Shown here: positions 23,401-63,354 of the stretch, in pieces
Layout of the letters: each line of letters begins with the position of its first letter
Position numbering within the stretch: the stretch's first letter is position 1
Origin: Heliocidaris erythrogramma
Lineage: Eukaryota; Echinodermata; Echinoidea; Camarodonta; Echinometridae
Length of the DNA stretch: 64,000 nt
Assembly: GCA_025617745.1 (NCBI GenBank)
Contig: CM046853.1
Location: forward strand, 66,235,981-66,299,980
Direction: 5' to 3'
Translations under genes and position numbers: made by a program
The notes under the pieces: generated by a model
Told to the model about the DNA's origin: nothing
Seen by the model: only the letters and a program-made list of their open reading frames with translations
Database searches by the model: none

Positions 23401-26395
23401 CCTTGATCTATATGCATTGCCAGTGTCAGATGTATCTAAAATCTATGAACTAATTTAGAGCATAAATCTATAAAAAAAAGATTTTGAATTTCACTATGTT
23501 TCATCCATGGAAATAAAGAGAAGGTTGAGCTCTGGGAAAGATGAAAAATAAATTGTGAGCTTTCTTATTCCATTTCTGGAAGTTTGGACGAATATCATAG
23601 TGGGAAAATCCCCTGAAAAGAATTGCTCTTCAAATGCCCTCATGTTTATACACCAATTCTTATGTAGACATGATCAACCTTTCAAAATTGCTTTGAGACA
23701 GTTTGTTACACAATGAAATTGCATGACCGGAATGCAACTTTATCTTGAAAGGTACTTCATCCATTTTGCAGACTTACACAAAATTCTGTAAAGCTTTGCG
23801 CAGGTTTAGTAAATAACCTGTAGGTACAGAATATAAAATTTCAAGTGTTTCAGTGTTAGTGAGAAGTGAAAATCTCATACATAGATTCTTATTCAATGAT
23901 TAGTCAAAACTATATCACATGACACAGTGCATCTCGATCTATCATTGCGCCAGCGGGTTTTGGCGTTCTATTGGCGTTCTATCAACTGACCTAATGTCAA
24001 ATGATAGAACGCAAAACCCTGTGATAGAACGTGTAACCCCTCCGCGACTTTTGCACACATGTACATACACAAAATTTTCGCAAGTTGCTAGCTAGGCTCC
24101 GACTACATTAATCAATATACGGTCAGCGCGTAAGAACTCAACATGAATCAATAAAACAATGAAAAGGATGAGGTATATAAAACAAAACAAAAATATAAAA
24201 CAAAAATCTGTAATCGGATGGTGGTGGAAATTATCACCCCCTCGGTGTGTTCATACCGGCCCTTCTATCATACCCTCGGCAGGGGTGATAGAAGGGCCGG
24301 TATGAACACCACCTTGGGAGTGATAATTTCCATCATCCTCCTCATGAGCTTTCAATATTTGTATACCGTTATTTAAAAGCAAATTATAATCCTTTTCACA
24401 TCTGCACAAGTTTTCCAATTATAATTGTTTCGTAATTTATTGCATACTCACTAAACTTCAAAAGTTAGGGCTGCAAAAGGGATGAAGTACCTTTAAAATA
24501 TATTTTACTTTGGAGTTTCATGGCAAAACATTCTACTACGAGTGTTTGCTAAGTATAGAACATAGATCTAACCCAATTACAACAAAAACTAACCATTCTT
24601 CTTTGGTCTGATCTGTGTGACACCATTTGACAAACGTTTTGAGTAGATTGCTGATTCTCCTGTCATCTCCGCCACTCTCTCCTTCAATTAGGAGCCTCTT
24701 CCGGATAACTTCTTCTGCATATATCAAAATACATCAAACATTAGTTATGACCAACCTGAAGATCAGTATGTGATTGTAATCTGTATCTTACCGGGAATGG
24801 AGAAAAGTAAGCAATTAATTATGTTATAGTCTTGATCTTAATGTATTAGAATGGATAAAAATATCAGTCACTTATTTGAAACTGATTTTAATGACAATAA
24901 ATAGGAATAATCTATAATTGAAAAAATTGAATGAATAAAAAAAATAAAAAATAAAAAACAAATTGGCAGGTTTTTTTACCTTGCATGTGTAACTTGTATA
25001 TATGGGACTACACAAATCTTACATTGCATGTGTAGTCCCATATATACAAGTTACATGTCGAGGTAAATTTCATTCAATTTTTACAATCTTAGTTGATCCT
25101 GGAAGGTAACCCATTTAGCAAACTCCGAGGGTGGTTTGCATGGCTCACAGTATGTGGGAAATGATGATATTTAGATCTAGGGCCTAGTTTTTTTGTTGAT
25201 ATCTCTCTCCACACACAGACAGTATATGAATTCCATGTACAGCTCTGTAGACCAGTACCAGATTGATAAGCCAAGGAGCTCGTACAGGGGGCCGTTTCAC
25301 GACGCCAGCTCCATGACAGTCATATCTTTGTCGGCGCCTCACCGGAGATGTCCGCTTGCCGACAAACTGTTTCACAAAGCAATGACAGACAAGCTATCGA
25401 TACCGCAAATTCGAGAATATAGTCTTTCTCATGATCCTCTCGGCTTATTCCAGAAAATTTAAATTACGTTTTGGGGCTTAAATGGTTGGTTATGATTGAA
25501 ACATGCATGAATTTCCCATTAAAATGTTTTACAAATTTAGTAGACCAATTATACCTCATCTTTTCCGCTTTTAGTCTTTTTAGAAAAATTGAATAAAAGA
25601 AAATCGCAGTATTCATATTTTTGCTCCCGGTAAATTGAACGTTGGTTGAAGGACACCATAATGTGATAGTTTAGCGCTAAGAACTCATTTTAATAAATTG
25701 ACATTGAGTTTTTATTACTCCAAATAGCTTGTTATTGGAATAATCATGCATTATAAGCCAGTTCGGGGTTAGCGCATGGTACAAATGACCCCAAATATCC
25801 ACAGATATTTTAGACATGGAGGGTTCCTTTATGTGCACTTCAGAAAAATAACTCTGGGAGTGATAGAGGTGCCTCATGAATAGCTTTTGTTTCCCCTTTA
25901 AAAAGAATACTTCCACCTGGATATCATGGAATGCACCATTAGTGCATAATTGAATAATGATTACATGACATTCATGAGCACATATCGAATATTATTGTCA
26001 GTGGGTTTTAGAATTTTGTACAGATGACCTTTATCTGCTCATGCTCAGATTGCATCTCCGAAGTGGCTTATTAAAAGTAAATTATTAAAGTAATTAATAG
26101 AATATTTGTTCTGATTATTTCGATAAGCATATTTATACTAAAGTTGTAACTATAGTAATTTCTATTACGTCCATGAAACGTAAGATGGGTGATGGAAGTC
26201 AAAGACTATTAATATGCTATGGAGAACGATGTGTGGCAACTTTCAAACTGATAATATTTATCTCGCTATATTTATAAAATTGTGATTTCATTCGTTTCAT
26301 ACCCCCGAGGGAGGTGCATCCATCAATATCATTCCCGCAATTTGGTTTAATCTTTTTAAAATATATTTTTCCCCCTGAAATTTAGATTGATAGCT

Positions 26396-26427
<32 letters not shown>

Positions 26428-29400
26428 GGGTAGGCCTAAGTATGACAGTGACAACCATGTCCGTGATTTTATCATTATGCATTATTATGTTTCATTGACT
26501 GTATTGTTTGTTTCATCATTTAATTTTTGATGAAAATAATACTGAACGAATGAACCAGTGTAAATGAGTAAATTTTTGAAGGAATTAACAAATGAGTGCA
26601 TGAACGAAATGATAAATTAAATACATAAAAGAATATACCGGTAAAAGAACAAAATTGAATTATTATAGCGCAAAAAGTTTGGAATCTTTGTGATACAACG
26701 AGTAATATCCTTTGTTGAATATTTAGTTTTGTATAAAGACAATGAATGGAATCTTTCAAATTCTATTTTATAGCATTTCATTTATTTATACACGAAAATT
26801 AATGTGGTGAAGAGAGGAAGAGAGGAAGAGAGAGGGAGGGAGAGAGAGGGAGGGAGGGAGAGAGAGGGAGGGAGGGAGGGAGAGGGAGGGAGGGAGGGAG
26901 GGAGAGAGAGAGAGAGAGAGGGAGGGAGGGAGGGAGGGAGGGAGAGGGAGGGAGGGAGGGGGAGGGAGGGAGGGAGAGGGAGGGAGGGAGGGAAAGGGAG
27001 GGAGGGGGAGGGAGGGAGGGAGGGAGGGAGGGAGGGAGGGAGGGAGGGGGAGGGAGGGAGAGGGAGGGAGGGAGGGAGGGGAGGGAGGGAGGGAGGGAGG
27101 GGAGGGAGGGAGAGGGAGGGAGGGAGGGAGAGGGAGGGAGGGAGGGAGGGAGGGAGGGAGAGGGAGGGAGGGAGAGGGAGGGAGGGAGGGAGGGAGAGGG
27201 AGTGAGGGAGGGAGGGAGAGGGAGGGAGGGAGGGAGAGGGAGGGAGGGAGGGAGGGAGAGGGAGGGAGGGAGGGAGGGAGGGAGGGAGGGAGAGAGGGAG
27301 GGAGGGAGGGAGAGGGAGGGAGGGAGGGAGGGAGGGAGGGAGGGAGAGAGAGAGGGGGGAGGGGAATGGAGAGGGGAATGGAGAGGGGAGAGAGTAAGCT
27401 GAAAGAGAAGAATAAGAGGATGCCGTTGGGTGGGCAGAGATGTATAAAAGACTGAGAAAAGCTAAGAGCTGAAAGGAATGGAGAAGATAAACAGAGAGGG
27501 GAATATATATAGGGGAAGAGAAGCAGAGAGAGACAGACTGCAGTGAATGTTTAAATGATACTAATCATGCCCCACCCTCGTAACTGATCAAAATATATTT
27601 AAAAGTGATTTTTTTTTAAAAGGTTTAGATCGAACCTTAACTAGTGTTCATAGAGTAAACGATAAGCTAAGAATTAATATTATTACTTGAAACTACACCT
27701 TTCGCATCTCATAGAATCGCCACTAATGAACTGTGGAGGCGCATTCCAACGAATAAAAAAGATAAGACAACTCCAGAGCAGCGACAACTCTCTTGTCGGC
27801 GAGCTTGTCGCTCATCTTGGCAAAGACGGTGTTGTGAAACACCTCGCGGACAAGTTTAGGGATAGCGCATGAGTTGTCGCCGTACTGGAGTTATGACGCT
27901 TTCGTGAAACGGCCCCCAGATTGAGCGCTCGTACAGCTACGGCTCGAGTGCCCAAGTCTGCGCAGTGCCCTTGGCCTTGTCTGCGCACACGCGTAACTGT
28001 GCAATTCTGATGAAACAAAACACGCAACGAACACAACTTTTCATCTTTATCATAGGCATAGCGATCATGGCGATAGGTATTCATGGAAAAAACAAGGCAA
28101 ATTATTGAAAAAAGGTCTTATTTCAGACATTTTAATTTTTATTTCACCACGTTCACAAGCCTCAAAATGTTTTCTTGCACGTCAAGACTCCCGAAATGCG
28201 TGTAAATGAATGAGTGCGCTGACATGGCATGCATGGGCACCACTGACATACCTCAACAGTTGAATGACAACAACGCCACCGTTTCTTGTGAAAATGGCAT
28301 TGTTCTTCTTAAGTTGTAACATCGTAAGCACTCATACTCATGGCTACATTCCTATACTTGTGTGTAGAATCTAGGCAGTCATACGGCTCAACTTTTTCAA
28401 ACACCACTGCACAAAAGTCACCAACATTCACTCAAAATCGACATTTAATTTACAAAAACCGACCCCAATATATCCAAGAAATACAATAAATTCAACTCAC
28501 CGATGTTGGAAAAGATGATTCCAAAAATGAAATCCGTAATTTACTGTCGATTCTCGCGAAACGAGCTATCGGAGTCATTGTGTACATTTCTTGGTCGCTG
28601 CGGGCGCTGACATCTCCCCCCCCAAAATTTTTCGTTAAAAATTTGGTCCCTATCCCGTACACGGAAAAGTCACGATTTTCTGTGTGCGCGATCGTAGAGA
28701 ACGATGTGCGCTTGCGATCCCGAGTTTCTTCGTGGACAAAAAATTTATTGGCCGATTTTAGTCTAGGACATCGGCGGTATGTAAACAACACGCGATCACG
28801 AAACAAATCGGCGGGGATTTCTTCGGTTTTGGGCATGATTTTGACTTTGGATTTTGCTGGAAATATGGAAAGTTCTTCTTAACGGCCATTTGATGTAGGA
28901 GTGAGATTTTTAAGGGCTGAATTTGAAAGCAAGGTATTTAAAATATTTATCTTATTTTCCCCCCATACCTTTAGTACATGCGACAGAAAATACGAATCCG
29001 GGACAACCCGACCACCGGACAGCTCGACCCAAGACAACTCGACCCAATAACCTGGACAACTCGACCGGGTCGAGTTGTCCAGGGTGGGCTGCGTTTTCGG
29101 ACAACTCGACCTACTTTTTTTCTTCTAACAAATTTCATGAACAGAGTTTCACAGCATGGCTAAAGAGTTTTGTCCTTAAAAATTCGGTCCCTATGTGGCA
29201 TACACGGAAAGTCCCGATTTTCTGTGTGCGCGATCGTAAAGATCGATGTGCGCTTGCGATCCCGAGTTTCTTCGTGGACAAAAATTTTATTGGCCGATTT
29301 TAGTCTAAGACATCGGCAGTATGTAAACAACACGCGATCGCGAAACAAATCGGCGGGGATTTCTCCGGTTTTGGACAAGATTTTGACTTTGGATTTTGCT

Positions 29401-31492
29401 GAAAATATCAAAAGTTCTTTTTAACCACTCATAGCTACATTCCTATACTTCGTGTGTATAATGTAGGCAGTCATACACCTCATCTTTTTAAAACACCACT
29501 GCATAAAAGTCACCAATATTCACTCAAAATCGGCATTTAATTTTCAAAAACCGACCCCAAAATATCCAAGAAATACAATAAATTCAACTCACCAATGTTG
29601 GAAAAGATATTTACAAAAATGAAATCCGCAATTTACTGTTGATTCTCGCGAAACGAGCTATCGGAGTCATTGTGTACATTTCCTGGTCGCCGCGGGCGCT
29701 GACATCTCCCCAAAAGAGTTTTGTCCTCAAAAATTCGGTCCCTATGGCGTACACGGAAAAGTTCCGATTTTCTGTGTGCGCGATCGTAAAGATCGATGTG
29801 CCCTTGCGATCCCGAGTTTCTTCGTGGACAAAAATTATATTGGCCGATTTTAGTCTAAGACATCGGCAGTTTGTAAACAACACGCGATCGCGAAACAAAT
29901 CGGCGGGGATTTCTCCGGTTTTGGACAAGATTTTGACTTTGGATTTTGCTGTAAATATCAAAAGTTCTTCCTAACGGCCATTTGAGGTAGGAGTGAGATT
30001 TTTAAGGGCTGAATTTGAAAGCAAGTATTTAAAATATTTATCTTATTTTCCCCCCATACCTTTACTACACGCGACAGAAAATACCAACTATTTTTGCATT
30101 TTGTATTCGTAGTGGTCAATATGACCACACCACGAATAGTGGTCATATTGACCACTACGAATACAAAATGCAAAAATAGTTGGTATTTTCTGTCGCGTGT
30201 AGTAAAGGTATGGGGGGAAAATAAGATAAATATTTTAAATACTTGCTTTCAAATTCAGCCCTTAAAAATCTCACTCCTACCTCAAATGGCCGTTAGAAAG
30301 AACTTTTGATATTTTCAGCAAAATCCAAAGTCAAAATCTTGTCCAAAACCGGAGAAATCCCCGCCGATTTGTTTCGCGATCGCGTGTTGTTTACATACTG
30401 CCGATGTCTTAGACTAAAATCGGCCAATAAAATTTTTGTCCACGAAGAAACTCGGGATCGCAAGCGCACATCGATCTTTACGATCGCGCACACAGAAAAT
30501 CGGGACTTTCTGTGTATGCCACATAGGGACCGAATTTTTAAGGACGAAACTCTTTTGGGGAGATGTCAGCGCCCACGGCGACCAGGAAATGTACACAATG
30601 ACTCCGATAGCTCGTTTCGCGAGAATCAACAGTAAATTACGGATTTGATTTTTGGAAATATCTTTTCCAACATCGGTGAGTTGAATTTATTGTATTTCTT
30701 GGATATTTAGTGGTCGGTTTTTGTAAATTAAATGCCGATTTTGAGTGAATGTTTGTGACTTTTGTGCAGTGGTGTTTTAAAAAGTTGAGGTGTATGACTG
30801 CCTACATTATACACACGAAGTATAGGAATGTAGCTATGAGTGAATATGACCACTATTCGTGGTGTGGGCATGGTGGGTGTACCGTCTGTCTATGGGGAAG
30901 GTTGGGAAATGTCAGAAATATTAAAGATTTCCCCATAACAGACGGTTATTTCTGTCTAGGTAGCCATGAGTGATCGTAAGTGTAACACTGTATTGTAACT
31001 GTATAAGTAACTGTAAATGTAATTGTGTAAGTGTAAATTTGACTCAATGACTGATTTGACTGTTTGATGAGATTTTTTGCACACTGATTATTCAATTTAG
31101 AATATCAGGAATAATATAAAATTAAGCTTTAGAGGAATATTAAAGAAATTCTTGTTCATTTTCAGGTCAAAATCTTAGGTGCACACCATCATTCATACTT
31201 TATAAAATTATAGTCAAACGCAGAGTCAAACGGTAGAATTAGGCTTACCTAGTTACATGTAAAATTGATAGTGATACAACTTGAACTCGGTAGTGTGGGA
31301 CAACGCAAAATGAGTGTGTAAGCAGCGTCCTCGAATTTCGACACTTAAATGACTACGTTAGTACGTATTATATCTCTCTGAATCCACAATATTTTAAAAT
31401 CTGTAATATACACAATTAAATATAATTCCATGATTTATCACGGGCAAAATGTGAAAAAAAATCAATTTAATCGACTCACCGTCTGTCGCCAT
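17324..31492 (-). CDS. THOC7: THO complex subunit 7 homolog, complete
   Basis: Seven exons on the minus strand (31492-31480, 24714-24594, 23171-23044, 22515-22371, 20920-20854, 19063-18994, 17406-17324) join to 627 bases: 208 residues plus TGA. Human THOC7 is about 204 residues. Conserved motifs are EEVIRKRLLIEG, GDDRRI, FVKWCH, TYQKML, EMSNYEELY, AKRERKNRQEYDTLAKVIQ and RKKQFHVLISAIHELQRIL. The middle is strongly predicted coiled coil and the C-terminal tail is acidic and low in complexity, as in the family. THOC7 is a small coiled-coil subunit of the nuclear THO/TREX complex, which couples transcription to mRNA export. The start codon sits in a 13-base coding exon next to the divergent IMPDH promoter region. 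All exon junctions are GT-AG and in phase. Intron 1 (6.8 kb) is crowded with foldback elements. Confidence 0.93.
17512..17705. mobile_element. Foldback element, GGGCCGTTTCATAAA-type end
   Basis: It starts near AGGGCCGGTTTCATAAAAAT and shares GCCAAACAGATGCAAGG and TTCAGTAGCTTATAACAGTT with the element at 18834-18979. This copy carries an extra segment (TTAGCAACAAGGCCATTGCT onward) absent from the other copy, and its right end is decayed. Confidence 0.55.
18834..18979. mobile_element. MITE with CTGTTTCATAAAACTTGTT ends
   Basis: The left end GGGCTCTGTTTCATAAAACT pairs with the right end, AACAAGTTTTATGAAACGGG. The 146-bp body shares GCAAGGACTTCAGTAGCTTA with 17512-17705. It lies between THOC7 exon 6 and exon 5, just past the exon 6 donor. 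Confidence 0.7.
18994..19063 (-). CDS. THOC7: THOC7 exon 6
   Basis: Acceptor CTACAG and donor GTAAGT on the minus strand. It encodes LEDRKKQFHVLISAIHELQR and then ILD, conserved with RRKQFHVLL in the family. Confidence 0.9.
19113..19430. repeat. Truncated relative of the element at 38365-38708
   Basis: The sequence from CCCTTTCAGGACTGG through AAAATGGACATAGT aligns over about 300 bases with the TTAA element at 38365-38708, but its right terminus is missing. The interior words GTCGAAAAGTTGAAAA and CTCAATGTGTTGCCAATT are shared. Confidence 0.7.
20685..20827. mobile_element. 143-bp MITE beside THOC7 exon 5
   Basis: Perfect 14-bp ends CAGGGATGCCACTT, with TTTCAT repeated on both sides (20679-20684 and 20828-20833). 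The CAGGG ends suggest hAT, but the direct repeat is only 6 bp, so the superfamily is uncertain. Confidence 0.65.
20854..20920 (-). CDS. THOC7: THOC7 exon 5
   Basis: Acceptor CTATCAG and donor GTAAGA on the minus strand. It encodes KLKDLDKDLGELNSTKESLE and then QK; the length matches human THOC7 exactly over this segment. A 143-bp TIR element ends 27 bases beyond the donor (20685-20827). Confidence 0.88.
21129..21286. mobile_element. MITE with GCCCGAATTCACAAAGGAGG ends
   Basis: A 158-bp foldback. The left end reads GCCCGAATTCACAAAGGAGG and the right end is its complement, with internal palindromes GGTTTAAACC around CCATGG. It has the same termini as the 1.9-kb element at 57556-59452, so it is probably an internal deletion derivative. 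The flanks on both sides are AAA. Confidence 0.75.
21287..21540. repeat. Polypurine GA/GGGGA microsatellite
   Basis: About 250 bases almost entirely of G and A on the plus strand, mixing (GA)n with G runs up to 18 long. The long open frames across it on both strands are artefacts of the simple repeat. Confidence 0.9.
21600..22370 (-). other. THOC7 intron 4 remainder
   Basis: AT-rich intron sequence with a short TA run at 22324-22341. No other feature is seen. Confidence 0.4.
22371..22515 (-). CDS. THOC7: THOC7 exon 4
   Basis: The acceptor is GAAG before 22515 and the donor is GTAAGA after 22371. It encodes RNIKDAHQQIAACKTELQDA and KRERKNRQEYDTLAKVIQ, the best conserved stretch of the family. 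Confidence 0.92.
23044..23171 (-). CDS. THOC7: THOC7 exon 3
   Basis: Acceptor TTTTGCAG and donor GTAAGT on the minus strand. It encodes TATYQKMLMMLCQVDFAMER and then MNIKEMSNYEELYSTI, aligning with the family segment around YQRML and MENYEKIY. Confidence 0.9.
23952..24040. repeat. Foldback locus with iterated word GCGTTCTATC
   Basis: GGCGTTCTAT occurs at 23962 and 23973, and the complement ATAGAACG occurs at 24004 and 24024. GGGTTTTGGCGTTCTA pairs with TAGAACGCAAAACCC. The word has not been seen elsewhere in the window. Confidence 0.7.
24217..24337. repeat. 121-bp foldback, near-perfect hairpin
   Basis: GGAAATTATCAC at 24227 pairs with GTGATAATTTCC ending 24332. GTGTTCATACCGGCCCTTCT pairs with AGAAGGGCCGGTATGAACAC. 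The loop is TACCCTCGGCAGGGGT, itself partly palindromic. It lies in THOC7 intron 2. Confidence 0.75.
24594..24714 (-). CDS. THOC7: THOC7 exon 2
   Basis: Acceptor ATATGCAG lies upstream and donor GTTAGT downstream on the minus strand. It encodes EEVIRKRLLIEGESGGDDRR and then LLKTFVKWCHTDQTKEE. Confidence 0.92.
24977..25065. repeat. Foldback locus with iterated word TTGCATGTGTA
   Basis: TTGCATGTGTA is at 24981 and 25024. Arms CTTGTATATATGGGACTACA (24993) and TGTAGTCCCATATATACAAG (25031) pair perfectly with a short loop. It lies in THOC7 intron 1, where it would form a stable RNA hairpin. Confidence 0.75.
25753..26071. mobile_element. MITE with ATAAGCCAGTTCG ends, copy 1
   Basis: Left ATAAGCCAGTTCG; right CGAAGTGGCTTAT, one mismatch. 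GACCTTTATCTGC lies near the right end, as in the second copy at 36085-36371. It is nested inside 25288-27916. Confidence 0.55.
26804..27390. repeat. Large GGGA polypurine tract
   Basis: About 585 bases in which nearly every plus-strand base is G or A, dominated by GGGAGGGAGGGAGAG units. Hundreds of GGG runs at 4-base spacing give extensive G-quadruplex and H-DNA potential. The apparent 133- and 66-residue open frames are artefacts. It lies in THOC7 intron 1, where the transcript strand would be pyrimidine-rich. Confidence 0.95.
28335..28993 (-). repeat. Promoter/first-exon-like repeat, copy A
   Basis: First of four related copies, lacking both TIR ends. On the minus strand it has GGCCAATAAA, then an ATG-containing exon-like stretch ending TTCCAACATCG, then donor GTGAGT at about 28500. 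The putative peptide begins MTPIARFARIDSKLRISF. It lies in the sense orientation of THOC7 intron 1. Confidence 0.65.
29000..29112. repeat. Iterated-word locus GACAACTCGACC with palindrome
   Basis: The 12-mer GACAACTCGACC or a one-base variant starts at 29002, 29018, 29033, 29055 and 29100. Its complement GGTCGAGTTGTC is at 29068. A perfect 33-base palindrome with 16-base arms CCTGGACAACTCGACC lies at 29051-29083. This sequence is inserted between copies A and B of the surrounding repeat and does not occur in the other copies. Confidence 0.8.
29159..29424 (-). repeat. Promoter/first-exon-like repeat, copy B (partial)
   Basis: It matches copy C over 29712-29976 and contains the CCAAT-box-like GGCCAATAAA on the minus strand, but lacks the exon-like end with the donor. 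It ends abruptly where copy C begins. Confidence 0.7.
29426..30842. repeat. Near-perfect inverted repeat, arms about 703 bp, 10-base loop
   Basis: The left arm 29426-30128 (copy C, minus orientation) is complementary to the right arm 30139-30842 (copy D, plus orientation). The loop is ACCACGAATA. The end-to-end sum of coordinates is constant within one base, so there is almost no net indel between arms, and mismatches are sparse. Identical translated frames appear on opposite strands. It lies inside THOC7 intron 1, so the pre-mRNA could form about 700 bp of double-stranded RNA. Confidence 0.9.
30128..30864 (+). mobile_element. Copy D: 737-bp TIR element carrying promoter/exon-like sequence
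   Basis: It begins CACCACGAATAGTGGTCATA and ends with the complement of CACCACGAATAGTGGTCATA, so unlike copies A-C it has both terminal inverted repeats. The interior has GGCCAATAAA near 30420, an ATG near 30597 followed by TCCGATAGCTCGTTTCGCGA, and TCCAACATCG with GTGAGT at about 30676. In this copy the exon-like frame is interrupted by TGA. No target duplication could be identified. Confidence 0.6.
30881..30946. repeat. Foldback with ACCGTCTGT...TATGGGGAA arms
   Basis: ACCGTCTGTCTATGGGGAA pairs with TTCCCCATAACAGACGGT across a loop of about 29 bases. CTGTCTA recurs in direct orientation just outside at about 30952. It sits 17 bases after copy D. Confidence 0.65.
31480..31492 (-). CDS. THOC7: THOC7 exon 1 (start)
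   Basis: ATGGCGACAGACG followed by donor GTGAGT on the minus strand. It encodes MATD plus one base, matching the short N-terminus before DEVIRKRLL in homologues. A GGCGACAGACG context and the strong donor make this the likely start. Confidence 0.8.
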
Positions 31493-31628
31493 TATGTCAT
31501 TATGAATAAATGAATAGTTAATTCAGTGCCAATTTGAGAACCAGCGAATTAGTAGCAAGGATAAGACATATACACGCAAGCGAGAAAAAATAAATACATA
31601 ACATAGGGCCTATTTAATGAACAGAAAG

Positions 31629-31629
<1 letters not shown>

Positions 31630-31703
<74 letters not shown>

Positions 31704-31711
31704 GAGAGGGG
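31630..31711. repeat. (GA)n microsatellite in THOC7 intron 1
   Basis: About 80 bases of nearly pure GA, located just upstream (in the THOC7 reading sense) of exon 1. Open frames across it are artefacts. Confidence 0.9.
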
Positions 31712-32576
31712 GTCAGTAGTGAGAATTTTTTGGGGGCCAGCCTTCCAAGAATTTTTTTTTTCGGGGGGTTACCAGATTTTATGGGGTCAAACTTTCCTCC
31801 ATAATTCTCTGACAAGCAAAAAAAAAAAAAGAAAGAAAAAAGAAGAGTTATCAATTCTAATATAAGGGAGGGGGTGCACAATGTATACTTGTCTTTAATT
31901 GCTTCTGATTTCGTTCAAACTTTCAAAATCTGCTTCTCTGATTTTTCTGCTTTCATACAATTCAAATAATTACGAAATGATCTTGGATTGTCCCGAAATG
32001 TATAATATTTGGTTGATGTGAGTAAACTTTATTCATCAGATATTACAGTACCGTAATTAATTATTCATTATTTTCACGTTTGATACTTCTTTGACTTATG
32101 TGTTACCTAACAAGTTTTTAAATACTAGTAATAATCTCTGCATTGTACAAAGAATATTTAAATTGGCATCAAAAGATGTTACATATTCATAAGGTCGTCG
32201 CTGTTTCCCCTCCGTTGATTGGATATGGCAGCGCGCTACAATAATAGCACGTGCAATCTACACAGAATAATTCGCAACAACATGCTGCATGCATTTTATC
32301 GCAACATTATTTGTGGATGACGCGATAACGACGCGGTACATGTACTGTACGGAGGCTAGGCGCGGCGGCGGTCCAGTGCAGTGCTAGTGCTAGTGGGAGG
32401 CAAGTGTGCATCCTTACTTGTGTGGCGATCGTATTATTAACATAATACAGTCTGCGTATTGCAGTTTGACAGTGCAGCTAGCTGTACAGTACAGCCCTTC
32501 AAGTTCAGCCTTCAGACATTATCACGGAGAAGTCGTATATCTAAACCCCTACTTGATGTAAAATCATACGCTGGCG
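31712..32576. promoter_or_regulatory. Divergent THOC7/IMPDH upstream region
   Basis: This is the interval between the THOC7 start (31492, minus) and the IMPDH start (32577, plus). The part nearest IMPDH (about 32210-32410) is GC- and CpG-richer than its surroundings, with GACGCGATAACGACGCGG and GGCGCGGCGGCGG. That fits a TATA-less promoter for IMPDH and possibly THOC7. No TATA box or initiator is clear by eye. Confidence 0.5.
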
Positions 32577-63343
<30,767 letters not shown>

Positions 63344-63354
63344 GTAAGGATCAA

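Larger units (their letters stand above)
25288..27916. mobile_element. Candidate 2.6-kb TIR element, GGGGCCGTTTCACGA ends
   Basis: GGGGCCGTTTCACGA at the left is matched by its exact complement at the right, and CAG flanks both ends (25285-25287, 27917-27919). Related subterminal words follow: TTGTCGGCG, GCCGACAA and TGTTTCAC occur near both ends. The interior holds another MITE (25753-26071), a GA run (26394-26421) and the large polypurine tract (26804-27390), with no transposase frame. Alternatively these are two separate insertions in opposite orientation. Confidence 0.5.

Noticed and set aside
26804..27402. 133- and 66-codon Gly-Arg-Glu frames
   Set aside because: Simple-repeat artefact of the GGGA tract.
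28492..30635. Series of similar 60-126-codon frames on both strands as a gene family
   Set aside because: They are translations of four repeat copies in opposite orientations. No known domain is visible; treated as a repeat with a possible captured exon, not as genes.
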